From: Bacillota bacterium
Lineage (GTDB): Bacteria > Bacillota > Bacilli > Thermoactinomycetales > DSM-44946
Assembly: GCA_021793745.1 (NCBI GenBank)
Contig: JAJYSD010000015.1
Location: forward strand, 1-10,449
DNA: 10,449 bases
Direction: 5' to 3'
Position 1 is the stretch's first letter. The number at the start of each line of letters is the position of its first letter. This document shows positions 1 to 6,883 of the stretch, in pieces. The notes beneath the pieces are model-generated. The model made no database searches, was not told the DNA's origin, and saw only the letters and a list, made by a program, of their open reading frames with translations. A program made the translations under genes and the position numbers.

Positions 1-267
1 CGATCCCCAGGAGGATCTCTGATTGAGGAATGGAGGTTTTAACACGAGCTTCACCGGTTTTGTCTTTAATATCCATTTGATAAATTTCTTCATCAGCAGC
101 ACCTCATTGTTGCTTTTTCCTTGCCATAACAAAACCGTGTTGTCTGGGGCCCCTATCCGATCGACGGCTGAAGGATCGCCGGCACCCTTATCCCAGATCT
201 TTTCCGTTTTTCCAAATAAAGGGTTGTGCAGATTAAAAGTATCGCCGCGGCTGTCGCCGGCATCTAA
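1..267 (-). pseudogene. Possible broken or unresolved gene running off the left edge
   Basis: Read leftward on the minus strand, one frame is open from 267 to 1 and has a protein-like composition (for example GDPSAVDRIGAPDNTVLLW). It has no ATG until 93, where ATG AAG AAA follows a GAGGTG with 6-base spacing. A second frame, from ATG at 76 to the edge, also looks protein-like (DKTGEARVKTSIPQSEILLG). That same frame upstream contains an ATG at about 115 and then, after seven codons, a TGA. A third frame has an ATG at 263 and stays open for 36 codons. A frameshift between the first two frames would give one continuous product, so a decayed or frameshifted gene is plausible; a short gene starting at 93 or 76 is the alternative. 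A good leftward promoter lies upstream at 334-362. I recognise no family. The region is lower in GC than its neighbours. Confidence 0.25.
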
Positions 268-292
268 TCACACAAACAATCCTTGATATTCA

Positions 293-312
293 GCGGATTT
301 CCTTAAATCCGC
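293..312. other. Perfect 8-bp hairpin in the leader of the left-edge transcript
   Basis: GCGGATTT, a 4-base loop and AAATCCGC form a perfect inverted repeat. It would lie about 15-35 bases into a transcript starting from the promoter at 334-362. No T-run follows on either strand, so it does not look like a terminator. A 5' stability element or a regulatory leader structure is possible. An overlapping alternative pairing (GATTTCCTT with AAGGAATC at the right flank) could compete with it. Confidence 0.45.
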
Positions 313-333
313 AAGGAATCATCCCTGTGTTGA

Positions 334-362
334 ATGATACCGCCTTTTCGGAGCCATGTAAA
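334..362 (-). promoter_or_regulatory. Sigma-A-like promoter, leftward
   Basis: On the minus strand TTTACA (357-362) and TATCAT (334-339) are separated by 17 bases. Each matches the consensus at 5 of 6 positions with ideal spacing. Transcription would start near 327 and run toward the left edge, through the hairpin at 293-312. It lies about 90 bases beyond the terminator of the preceding two-gene operon, which makes a separate leftward transcription unit likely. Confidence 0.5.
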
Positions 363-450
363 CCCTGACCCCCGATGCACGAAACGGGATCGGCTTCAAT
401 CCGCTGTCATCCTCTCATCTTTATGCAAGTTTTGGAGAGGAATCACCGCC

Positions 451-499
451 AAAACAAAACCGCTTTGTCCGTCGATCGCCATCGCACGGGGCAAAGCGG
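451..499 (-). terminator. Rho-independent terminator of the two-gene operon
   Basis: On the minus strand CCGCTTTG (499-492) pairs perfectly with CAAAGCGG (467-460). The loop is long and can fold further. TTTTGTTTT (459-451) follows directly. It begins 15 bases after the stop of the 68-aa gene, so it closes that operon. Confidence 0.75.
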
Positions 500-514
500 C
501 CATCATACCTGTGG

Positions 515-721
515 TCAAACCGTACCCAAGTCGCCGTATCCGAACAAATACTTCCGCTCGAGGCTGCTGATCTCCGTTCGTTGTCCGCTGTTCCGATCTT
601 CCTCCTCGATGATTTGGCGCCACTCGTTGCGGATCCGCTCTAAATTTTTTAAATACTGCTGTTGAGCTTGAATCGCCTCCTTCACCAAACGCATGCGTGC
701 CGGACTGATCGGCTGTTTCAT
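515..721 (-). CDS. Small charged helical protein of unknown function (68 aa)
   Basis: I do not recognise this family. The product is short and highly charged. Residues about 8-45 (ARMRLVKEAIQAQQQYLKNL and the following stretch) look like one long, possibly coiled-coil, helix, followed by an ERKYLFGYGDLG tail. It has no signal peptide or membrane segment, so it is probably cytoplasmic. The ATG at 721 is preceded by a modest GGGAGTGA about 11 bases upstream; a GTG further up is quickly stopped. It lies 60 bases downstream of the 120-aa gene on the same strand and just upstream of a convincing terminator. That position is the main evidence that it is a real, co-transcribed gene. A structural or regulatory partner of the upstream protein is possible but unproven. 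Confidence 0.6.
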   Translation of the reverse strand: MKQPISPARMRLVKEAIQAQQQYLKNLERIRNEWRQIIEEEDRNSGQRTEISSLERKYLFGYGDLGTV

Positions 722-781
722 ACCGGATTGATCACTCCCGTTCCCGACTGATTTTTGCCGAAGGGGCCATCCCGCTTTGGT

Positions 782-1144
782 TCACGGGGAAATCATGTGG
801 AATTCCCCGTCCCGTTTCGTGCTGAGCAACCGGTGCAGGCTGCTGTTATTCGGATCCCTTTTGAGGAGATGGTGAATCAGGGACTGCTGAACCGACGGCA
901 TGATATGCAAATTCCCGTTCTGAATCCCCCACTCCACATCGTTCAACACCCTCAGGAAAAACCGCAAATCCTCCGCACCGCCACCATCCTCGTCGCCTCC
1001 AGCGGCCAGACGATCCGCCATCCGGTCAATCGCTTTCTTCATCTCGTTTCGGACCTTTTTCATCAGGGCGATATTCCATTGATAGTGGTGCAACAAGTCC
1101 AGGGCAAGGAGTACGTGTTGCCAAGCCTCTCGATCTTTGGCCAT
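782..1144 (-). CDS. Hypothetical cytoplasmic protein, mostly helical (120 aa)
   Basis: I do not recognise this family. The N-terminal part (about 1-50) is helical, rich in Trp, His, Leu and Lys (AWQHVLLALDLLHHYQWNIA). An acidic, Gly-rich linker (AAGGDEDGGGAEDL, about 47-60) separates it from a second helical part (about 60-100) and a basic tail. It has no signal peptide and no membrane segment. The ATG at 1144 has AAGGAGA about 10 bases upstream. A second ATG at 1152 is closer to that site, but in another frame that I do not consider coding. A promoter with a perfect TATAAT stands 70 bases upstream, and a 68-aa gene follows 60 bases downstream, forming an isolated two-gene operon. The long frame on the opposite strand is a shadow, because every signal here points leftward. 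Confidence 0.7.
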   Translation of the reverse strand: MAKDREAWQHVLLALDLLHHYQWNIALMKKVRNEMKKAIDRMADRLAAGGDEDGGGAEDLRFFLRVLNDVEWGIQNGNLHIMPSVQQSLIHHLLKRDPNNSSLHRLLSTKRDGEFHMISP

Positions 1145-1163
1145 CTGCTCATCGTCTCCTTAT

Positions 1164-1178
1164 AGGGGCTGAAACCCT
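1164..1178 (-). other. Small hairpin beside the ribosome binding site of the 120-aa gene
   Basis: AGGG and CCCT arms enclose a 7-base loop, placed directly upstream of the AAGGAGA (1155-1161) in the roughly 60-base leader. It could affect access to the ribosome binding site, but it is short and may be chance. Confidence 0.25.
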
Positions 1179-1213
1179 CTGTGTAATAACAGTTTGTATT
1201 TTATTTGTAATGT

Positions 1214-1243
1214 ATTATAACACAACCTGCTCTCCTTTCACAA
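1214..1243 (-). promoter_or_regulatory. Sigma-A promoter of the two-gene orphan operon
   Basis: On the minus strand TTGTGA (1238-1243) and a perfect TATAAT (1214-1219) are separated by 18 bases, with an extended TG one base before the -10. Transcription would start near 1207 and give a leader of about 60 bases. A partly symmetric pair, TGTGTAATAACA (about 1180-1191) and TGTATTATAACACA (1211-1224) on the plus strand, flanks and overlaps the -10 and could be a regulator site. The promoter stands about 45 bases beyond the terminator of the SDR gene, which fits a new transcription unit. Confidence 0.75.
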
Positions 1244-1289
1244 GATGCATTTTCTTTGGTTTCGCCCATTTCCCCCTTTTCCGCCAATC

Positions 1290-1325
1290 AAAAAGGGCAT
1301 TTTCGGACAAACCCGAAAAATGCCC
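1290..1325 (-). terminator. Rho-independent terminator downstream of the SDR gene
   Basis: On the minus strand GGGCATTTTTCGGG and CCGAAAATGCCC form a stem of about 12 pairs with one bulged base and a short loop, followed by TTTTT (1294-1290). It lies about 110 bases past the SDR stop and separates that gene from the next leftward promoter. Confidence 0.85.
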
Positions 1326-1436
1326 AGCGGTCTGCTCACTCCGGATCCTTCAAGGTCCGGCAAATCTAAGCTTCCCAGCGGATCCCGCTTCACCGCGCGC
1401 ATCGTCTCTCCCTCGATCCGGTTTCAAGCCGATCCC

Positions 1437-2207
1437 TCAGCCCCGCCAAAACCCGCCTTCCGAATGGATCACCTGCCCCGTGATCCATTCGGCCTCCTCT
1501 CCGGCGAGAAAAGCGACAAGCCGGGCGGCGTCCTCCGGCTGACCGACCCTTCCGGCCGGAAAGCGGGACAACAGATCCCGTTTCAGGTCATCGGTCATCC
1601 ATCCCGTATCCGTCGGACCCGGATTGACGGCATTGACCGTGATTCCCCGGGACGCGACCTCGGCGGCAAAGGTGGTGGTGAAAGCTTCCACGGCTCCCTT
1701 GGTGGCCGCATAGGCGATTTCCCCCGGCATCGGACCGAGGGATTGGCCGGAGGTGAGATTGATGATGCGCCCACCCTGATCCCCCCGCCAGCGCCGGGCA
1801 AAACCGACGCTCAACAACAAGGCCGCCCGGACATTCACCGCATAGTGGGCGTCCAAGAGGTCCGCATCCAACCCATCGACCCCATCTCGGGTGGAATGGG
1901 CGGCGTTGTTCACCAGGATCGAGGGAGCGCCCAAACGCTCCTCCACCCGGTTCAACACCTCTTCGGGGGCCGTCGCGGAAGAGAGATCCACCGAGAACCC
2001 CTCCGCGCGGACGCCCCGGCTTCGCAATTCCGCTTCCAACTCCGACGGATCATCCTTTTCGGCGAACACTTTCTCATCGTAGGGATGCCAGTAAGTAAAG
2101 AAAATATCGGCACCCCGGTCCGCCAATGCCCGGCAGATGGCGGCTCCGATTCCCCGGCGCCGTCCCGCACCGGTCACGACGGCGATGCGGCCGGATAGAG
2201 CTTTCAT
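1437..2207 (-). CDS. Short-chain dehydrogenase/reductase (SDR), FabG-like, 256 aa
   Basis: A classical SDR oxidoreductase using NAD(P)H on a carbonyl or alcohol substrate; the substrate cannot be read from sequence. The Rossmann nucleotide-binding motif TGAGRRRGIG is at 12-21, the stabilising NNAA at 100-103, and Asn125 in the fourth helix. Catalytic Ser153 (LTSG) and Tyr166/Lys170 (YAATK) follow, then NPGPTDTG at about 189-196. Length and motifs are those of a complete enzyme. The three arginines in the glycine loop are compatible with NADPH preference, but that is inference. The ATG at 2207 is chosen because AGGAGG lies 7-8 bases upstream; a longer frame begins at 2276 but adds a low-quality Arg-rich stretch. 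It follows the sirtuin gene by 152 bases with no clear promoter between, and a strong terminator lies downstream. The family includes 3-oxoacyl-ACP reductases, but no fatty-acid genes are nearby, so I leave the name general. Confidence 0.9.
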   Translation of the reverse strand: MKALSGRIAVVTGAGRRRGIGAAICRALADRGADIFFTYWHPYDEKVFAEKDDPSELEAELRSRGVRAEGFSVDLSSATAPEEVLNRVEERLGAPSILVNNAAHSTRDGVDGLDADLLDAHYAVNVRAALLLSVGFARRWRGDQGGRIINLTSGQSLGPMPGEIAYAATKGAVEAFTTTFAAEVASRGITVNAVNPGPTDTGWMTDDLKRDLLSRFPAGRVGQPEDAARLVAFLAGEEAEWITGQVIHSEGGFWRG

Positions 2208-2359
2208 TGGATCGCCTCCTGATCGTCTTCTGAATAAATCCTGCCCCGAGGGGCGGCTTCGCTGGCCCCGCCGCAAAGCCCCGCACCGGCCTCGAAGCCG
2301 AGGAAAAGCGTCGGTTCAGGGAAAATGGAACCCGGGTCCGGCGGGCCCTTCCCCCGACT

Positions 2360-3415
2360 TCACCCGTTCATCCCCTTCACCAATTGGTCCAGCTTCGTCA
2401 GCGTTTTTCCGATTTTGGCGTGGATCACCTGGTGAAACCGGTGATCCCATTCGGTTTCGCTCCCGTTGATGATCGCCTTTCGTCCCGTCGCCAGCATCGG
2501 CAGCTGGTTGACCGGGTACACCTCCAAACTGGTGCCGATCACCAGGAGGAGGGACGACGCGCGGATGGCTTCGATCGCCTGATCCCAAACCTCCTCCGGC
2601 AACAGCTCGCCGAAGAGCACGATATTGGGACGCACCGGCCCTCCGCAGACGCCGCAGGGACGCCCTTCAATGAAATCCTCCAGGTCAGCGGGGTTGTCAC
2701 ACCGATGGCAGCGGGCCGTTCGGAGTGTCCCGTGCAGTTCATAAACCTCCGGACTGCCCGCCTGGTGGTGCAGTCCATCCACGTTTTGGGTGACCACTGC
2801 CCGGATGATCCCCTGTTTCGCCCACTCGGCCAACACGTAGTGACCCGCGTGGGGACGCACATCCGCCAGATTCCGCAGGCGCTCCCCGTAAAACCGGCGA
2901 AACAGGTCCGGATTCGTCTCCATCGCCTCCACCGTGGCCACGCGCCGCGGATCGATGTTCCGCCAGAGCCCCGTCGATGAGCGGAAATCCGGTATTCCGC
3001 TTTCCGTGGACATACCGGCCCCCGTCAGCACCACCGCATCCCGTGCTCGGGCGATCGCCTCCGCCAAGCGGGGCAGCGGACACTTCTCTTCCCAAACCCG
3101 GGGATCCGGCACCGGATCTCCGGGAAAACAGACCCGGAACCAGGGAATCAGCCCGGCGGGATCGGCCGTCCGCTGCAGGACCGCTCCCCAGATTTTCGAC
3201 CGGAACTCCGGATGCACCTCGATCGGTGCATATTCCTCCCAGGGTTCCTCATCCAAGGCCAGCATCACATCCGGCCAATCCGTCCATTCCCGGCTTTCCT
3301 CGCCGGCCCCGCCGCCGCCAACCCACCAGCGCCATTTTCCCCGTTCGTCCCGTTCACCGGACAGCGTGATAATCCCCGACGATCCCTCCACCCGCAGCAG
3401 GGTTTCCTTCGCCAT
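2360..3415 (-). CDS. Sirtuin (Sir2/CobB-type NAD-dependent protein deacylase) with an extra N-terminal domain, 351 aa
   Basis: The C-terminal part (about 112-350) is a complete class III deacylase that removes acyl groups from lysines using NAD. It shows GAGMSTESGIPDFR (132-145), TQNVDGLH (209-216), catalytic His228 in ELHGT, a zinc site of four cysteines (236, 239, 254, 257), VRPNIVLFGE (261-270) and GTSLEVYPVN (294-303). Residues 1 to about 100 are an extra domain of the type TLLRVEG...ITLSGERDERGKWRW...YAPIEVHPEFRSKIWGAV. From memory it resembles short, stand-alone uncharacterised bacterial proteins. Ordinary sirtuins of this class are about 240-250 aa. The ATG at 3415 is chosen because AAGGAAGGTG lies 6 bases upstream and it fits the start of that domain. 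An ATG at 3529 with a weaker site would add 38 residues. It sits between a permease gene and an SDR gene. The zinc site and catalytic His argue for deacylase activity and against a defence-type Sir2 NADase. Confidence 0.9.
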   Translation of the reverse strand: MAKETLLRVEGSSGIITLSGERDERGKWRWWVGGGGAGEESREWTDWPDVMLALDEEPWEEYAPIEVHPEFRSKIWGAVLQRTADPAGLIPWFRVCFPGDPVPDPRVWEEKCPLPRLAEAIARARDAVVLTGAGMSTESGIPDFRSSTGLWRNIDPRRVATVEAMETNPDLFRRFYGERLRNLADVRPHAGHYVLAEWAKQGIIRAVVTQNVDGLHHQAGSPEVYELHGTLRTARCHRCDNPADLEDFIEGRPCGVCGGPVRPNIVLFGELLPEEVWDQAIEAIRASSLLLVIGTSLEVYPVNQLPMLATGRKAIINGSETEWDHRFHQVIHAKIGKTLTKLDQLVKGMNG

Positions 3416-3529
3416 CGCTTTCACCTTCCTTGATTTCACCAGGATATAGTCTTTCAGTCGCTGATAACCTTCGTTCCGCGGCGTGACGAGCCAAGAGCGC
3501 CCCTCCCCGGCGGCGAGAATCCCTTTCAT

Positions 3530-3823
3530 GGGTCGGCCGCCCCCTTCCCACCTTCGGCAATCCCGAACCCTCTCCCTTCGTCCCGGCAGCGGAAGGAGCA
3601 CGACGGAACGGAAGCGGCCCTTCCGCCCGGGCGTACAGGGAAGACCGGCGATCGTGGGACGCACAATCGGACCCCCATCCGGATGGGCCGGCACCTCCCG
3701 AGGCCCTTCGCCTTTCCCGCATCGGTGCCGCGAACCATCCGTTTCACCGGGGTGAAAAACCCGTCATCCGGAAGGGCCTTGATGCGGCGCTCACCTTCGG
3801 AGGGTGGAGTCCGCGTCGGCAAA
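3530..3823. other. GC-rich gap between the permease and sirtuin genes
   Basis: I find no convincing gene, promoter or terminator here. Minus-strand frames stay open mainly because GC is high. One (TTG at 3822 to a stop at 3526) overlaps the alternative sirtuin start as ATGA, but its product is Arg-, Pro- and Cys-rich and unlike a normal protein. The gap contains an exact short palindrome at 3742-3757. Confidence 0.4.
3742..3757. repeat. Short perfect inverted repeat (TTTCACC-2-GGTGAAA)
   Basis: Seven-base arms are separated by two bases, about 70 bases after the permease stop. No T-run follows on either strand, so it is not an ordinary terminator. It could be a protein binding site or a small mRNA hairpin, or chance in GC-rich DNA. 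Confidence 0.35.
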
Positions 3824-4738
3824 TCATGCCGGCTCCCTCGCCACCTCCTCCACCGCCGGACCGCTGCGCTTGGTCTTCAGAAACAGGGCGAGTCCCGCCA
3901 GGGTCAAGAGGCCGCCGATCCCCTGGTAACCGGTGATCCCTTCCCCCAATAGCAGGTAGGCGAGGATAATCGCCCCCACCGGTTCCCCCAGGATGGACAT
4001 GGCGACGGTGGTCGCCCCCAACCGCCGGAGCAGGCTGTTGAACAGGAGATGGCCAAAGACGGTGGGAACGACGGCCAGAAGGAGGAAGATCCCCCATTCC
4101 CGGGGCGGATACCCGACCATTTCGATTCCCGCCGCCAGATTGTAGACAGCCAAAACTCCGGCGGCCGTCGCAAAGACGAGAAAGCTGTAGACATAGGCGG
4201 AGATGTATGCGCAGATTCGCTGACCGATCAACATGTGCACGGAAACGGCCAGAGTGCCAAGCAGCGACAGCCAATCGCCGTAGATCGCCTTCTTGGACAA
4301 GCCGATGTCCCCCCACCCGATCAGGACCGTTCCGACCAAGGCCATTCCCATCCCGAGCAGCGCGGTGCCGCCGGTCCGTTCCCGAAACAGCGCGTAGGCT
4401 CCGATGGCGACAAAAACCGGCTCCAGGGACAGGACGATCATCGAACTGGCCACCGAGGTGTGGCGGAGGGATTCGATCCAAAACAAAAAATGCAGGCCTA
4501 AAAAGAGTCCCGACAAAAAGATGAGCCCGCCGTCCCTCGGTCTGAACTTTCGGACCTCCCGCCGGACGATCCTCCCCATCCAAGGCGCCATCAGCAAGAC
4601 GGTGATCAGCAGCCGGTACATGCCGAGGATCGAAGCGGGGGCATCCGACCACTTGATGAAAATGGCGGAAAAGGAGATCGCGACGATACCGACGATCAGC
4701 GCCGGCACCGGAGACAGGGTAAAACGACCGATATTCAT
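3824..4738 (-). CDS. EamA/DMT-superfamily permease, 304 aa
   Basis: A member of the drug/metabolite transporter superfamily, with the usual length (about 300 aa) and about ten predicted hydrophobic helices in two EamA repeats (roughly 10-145 and 155-290). Family hallmarks include SFSAIFIKW in the first helix, RLLITVLLM in the second, SLEPVFVAIGAYALFRE closing the first repeat, and ILGEPVGAIILAYLLLGEG in the equivalent place of the second. Such proteins sit in the cytoplasmic membrane and usually export amino acids, metabolites or drugs; the substrate is not readable here. The ATG at 4738 has AGGAG 9 bases upstream. A possible extended -10 promoter lies 67-72 bases upstream. The sirtuin and SDR genes follow on the same strand with wide gaps, so co-transcription is possible but not shown. 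Confidence 0.9.
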   Translation of the reverse strand: MNIGRFTLSPVPALIVGIVAISFSAIFIKWSDAPASILGMYRLLITVLLMAPWMGRIVRREVRKFRPRDGGLIFLSGLFLGLHFLFWIESLRHTSVASSMIVLSLEPVFVAIGAYALFRERTGGTALLGMGMALVGTVLIGWGDIGLSKKAIYGDWLSLLGTLAVSVHMLIGQRICAYISAYVYSFLVFATAAGVLAVYNLAAGIEMVGYPPREWGIFLLLAVVPTVFGHLLFNSLLRRLGATTVAMSILGEPVGAIILAYLLLGEGITGYQGIGGLLTLAGLALFLKTKRSGPAVEEVAREPA

Positions 4739-4804
4739 CGAACAGGTCTCCTACATCTTTTTATCCACACCCACCTTATGTGGAAGAATGCGTTTACACC
4801 CCTG

Positions 4805-4832
4805 ATTGTAACACGATTCCCCCCGGCCGACA
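4805..4832 (-). promoter_or_regulatory. Possible extended -10 promoter for the permease gene
   Basis: On the minus strand TGTTACAAT gives an extended -10 (TACAAT at 4805-4810). The -35 candidate TGTCGG (4827-4832, spacing 16) is poor. Its position, about 65 bases before the permease start and well past the terminator of the export operon, is right for the start of a new transcription unit. Confidence 0.35.
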
Positions 4833-5025
4833 GCCTGTTTCCCATCATCCACTGTCCCGGACCCCTCCCGGATGCTGCCGTAAAACAGCGATCCCCGTCG
4901 AACCCGGTCCGGAAGGGGACTTGGTCATCGCCGGCGACCGACCACGCGCCGACGGCAAAAAGGGAGGAGACCATCTCCCGGGCCACCGGCCCCCACGGCG
5001 GGGCGACGGTTTCCATAAAGACAGC
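4811..5025. other. Intergenic stretch between the permease and the export-operon terminator
   Basis: I see no convincing gene. A minus-strand frame in this interval begins METVAPPWGP near 5020 but has no ribosome binding site, starts inside the terminator's T-tract region and has low-complexity neighbours. Its right-hand end holds the terminator of the export operon. Confidence 0.4.
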
Positions 5026-5047
5026 AAAACCCGGGCGAGCGCCCGGG
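5026..5047 (-). terminator. Rho-independent terminator of the MmpL export operon
   Basis: CCCGGGCG and CGCCCGGG (5030-5047) form a perfect 8-bp GC-rich stem with a 2-base loop (in practice a slightly shorter stem and larger loop). On the minus strand it is followed by TTTT (5029-5026) and a pyrimidine-rich tail. It lies 24 bases after the stop of the Leu-x-x-Gly protein. Confidence 0.8.
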
Positions 5048-5071
5048 CTGCCTCCGGACATCGCCTGGGTT

Positions 5072-6883
5072 TTAGCCTCTAAACAAATCCAAGAACCGGT
5101 CCCAGAAACCCCGTTTCCCCTCTTCCTTCGGCCCGCTTTTCGGTTTGTCATCCTCTTTTTTGATGCTCTCCGTTTTGATGACGAACTGTACGGACTCAAC
5201 CCGCTTGTTCTTGGACGAGACAAAGGAGACGGGGTCAAAGTCCGAACGATCGTATTCGCTGACCATTTGATCGATTTCCGATTGCATTTGATCCGGCAAA
5301 CCCCTTGTCGACCGGGCCAACTTCGAGGTACCATGGTGCAGTTCATGCATCCCCGTCTGAAACTGTTGGGTTCCATCCTTCAGTTCTGTGATGCCGCCGT
5401 GCAAACGCCCGTAGGTTTCCGACAGTCGAGCGACACCGCGGGTATAGTCGACCAACCCGGAGTGGAAGTCGCCATATTGCTTCGAGAGGGATTGAAGCCC
5501 CTGCTGCAACTTTCTCATCGACTCATCGAGATCGGTTTGATCCAGACTGTTGCCCAATCGGTCGGCGATGATTTCCATATAGATTCGCATCTCCCGAACG
5601 GACCGAGTCACCTCTTGGAGGGGCGGGTTTACCGCCTGGAAGCTTCCCTTCACAGCGGTGTAGGTATCCTTGGCGGCACGGGCGGCTGTATAGGTCTGAA
5701 CCAATTGGTCGACCACCCGGGGATCCGCTCCGCTTGCTTTTAATTGCCGGATATCCTCCTCGGAGATCTCCTGGGCGGGAATCGCCGCGATCGATCGGTC
5801 CAAGGCATGGTAGGCCTTCGCGTATCGGTCCTGCAACGCAGTCAGGGAGTTTTCGGTTTGCCTCAGCCCGCCGGCCATGTCCGCCAGCCGCTTTTGCAGT
5901 TCCTTCAATTGGCCCACGTCGATCGAACCCGCATCGCCCCCGAGGGACTGGCTCAGTTTCTTTAACGCGTCGTAAATAGCCTCGGACCCTTCAACCAAAT
6001 CGGCGGAGCCCTGCTCCAATTCGCGGATCCCCTGCCGGTATTTTTTCGACCCCCCGTGCAGACCCTCGATCCCTTGCTGAAGTTGCGCCATCCCCTTGTT
6101 CAGTTCGCCCATGCCCGCATCGATCCCCTGGACCGCATCGGACAGGGACTTCATCCCGTCCGTCATCTCATCGGTATCGGGGATGTCGATAGACAGGGTC
6201 GGCGGGATGCCCGTGATTTGGATGCCTTCCATTTCCAGATCCCGGACATCGGCTTTTACCACAAAGCGCGCTTCTTTGCCGGGTAGGACGGTGAACGTCA
6301 CCTGCTGATTTTTACCCGCCTCGGCGATCGTTCCGCCGTTCGCCTGGATATGTTGAAAGATTTCCGGGTCCAGGGTAAGGGATATCTGCAACATATAGTT
6401 CTCGAAAAAGGGGTTCTCACTCGCCTTTTCGTTCGCCCGGGTATGGATGCGGATCTCCAGCTTTCCATCCTTGCCTAGCAACTGTTCAGGGGATAAGCTT
6501 TTGCCGTTCAACCGATAGGAGACGTCGATATCCCAGGGCAGCGGCCGGTCCTTGAGGGTCCCCTGATAATAAAACAAGTCCTTCGACGTGACGAACCCGA
6601 CCCGCTGACCGTCCCGTTCCATCGGTGTCAAGTCGGTCAGATTTTCAACGCGGGTGTAAGGGCCGTAATCGATGATCTTCCCGGGCTTTTCGACCAAAAA
6701 TTTGTTGACCACATAGATCTCCTTCGGGTCACCGTCAGCCTCCAAGGTTGCGTATACCACTTCGCTTTTCCCCGAATGGACCCCCTTCTCGGAGGCCTTT
6801 GCCCCGTGTGCCATCGGCAAGGCGACGGGCATCACCAGAAGAAGGAGGGTCAGGAGCATCATCCCCGTCCGTTTAAGCCTCAT
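5072..6883 (-). CDS. Secreted Leu-x-x-Gly repeat protein, YhgE/Pip-like, partner of the MmpL transporter (603 aa)
   Basis: The N-terminus is a signal peptide: a basic start, a Leu/Met-rich core (about 8-22) and a likely cleavage near AHGA/KA. A beta-rich extracellular part follows (about 40-235). Residues about 240-310 and 445-520 carry the heptad-like LxxG pattern (MGELNKGMAQLQQGIEGLHG; GLVDYTRG, GGITELKDG), typical of YhgE/Pip-like coiled coils. The middle (about 320-440) is helical, and the tail is Lys/Glu-rich, ending in an amphipathic GFWDRFLDLFRG. Unlike full YhgE/Pip proteins I see no C-terminal membrane block, so it is probably extracytoplasmic. It may contact the transporter like an adaptor, but that is inference. 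The ATG at 6883 is chosen because AAAGGAG lies 7 bases upstream and it overlaps the transporter stop as TGATG, which suggests translational coupling. The ATG at 6889 is too close to that site. Confidence 0.85.
   Translation of the reverse strand: MRLKRTGMMLLTLLLLVMPVALPMAHGAKASEKGVHSGKSEVVYATLEADGDPKEIYVVNKFLVEKPGKIIDYGPYTRVENLTDLTPMERDGQRVGFVTSKDLFYYQGTLKDRPLPWDIDVSYRLNGKSLSPEQLLGKDGKLEIRIHTRANEKASENPFFENYMLQISLTLDPEIFQHIQANGGTIAEAGKNQQVTFTVLPGKEARFVVKADVRDLEMEGIQITGIPPTLSIDIPDTDEMTDGMKSLSDAVQGIDAGMGELNKGMAQLQQGIEGLHGGSKKYRQGIRELEQGSADLVEGSEAIYDALKKLSQSLGGDAGSIDVGQLKELQKRLADMAGGLRQTENSLTALQDRYAKAYHALDRSIAAIPAQEISEEDIRQLKASGADPRVVDQLVQTYTAARAAKDTYTAVKGSFQAVNPPLQEVTRSVREMRIYMEIIADRLGNSLDQTDLDESMRKLQQGLQSLSKQYGDFHSGLVDYTRGVARLSETYGRLHGGITELKDGTQQFQTGMHELHHGTSKLARSTRGLPDQMQSEIDQMVSEYDRSDFDPVSFVSSKNKRVESVQFVIKTESIKKEDDKPKSGPKEEGKRGFWDRFLDLFRG

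Noticed and set aside
293..312. Hairpin as a terminator
   Set aside because: The stem is perfect but neither strand has a following T-run, and it lies just inside the transcript of a good promoter.
755..1165. Plus-strand open frame opposite the 120-aa gene
   Set aside because: The promoter, ribosome binding site and terminator around this locus all point to the minus strand, and the plus frame has no start signals.
1245..2198. Long plus-strand open frame (317 codons) opposite the SDR gene
   Set aside because: It is antisense to a clear SDR enzyme with all family motifs, has no ribosome binding site, and has a Gly/Arg/Pro-rich composition typical of a shadow frame in GC-rich DNA.
2360..3415. 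Sir2 protein as part of an anti-phage defence system
   Set aside because: The sirtuin has the full zinc site and deacylase motifs and its neighbours are ordinary permease and SDR genes, with no defence genes in the window.
4845..5027. Small minus-strand frames in the gap before the permease
   Set aside because: They lack ribosome binding sites, begin within or next to the export-operon terminator, and encode Pro/Arg/Trp-rich sequence without family resemblance.
4778..5743. Plus-strand open frame (321 codons) across the end of the secreted-protein gene
   Set aside because: It spans a terminator and an intergenic region and runs antisense to the Leu-x-x-Gly gene. It has no recognisable domains.
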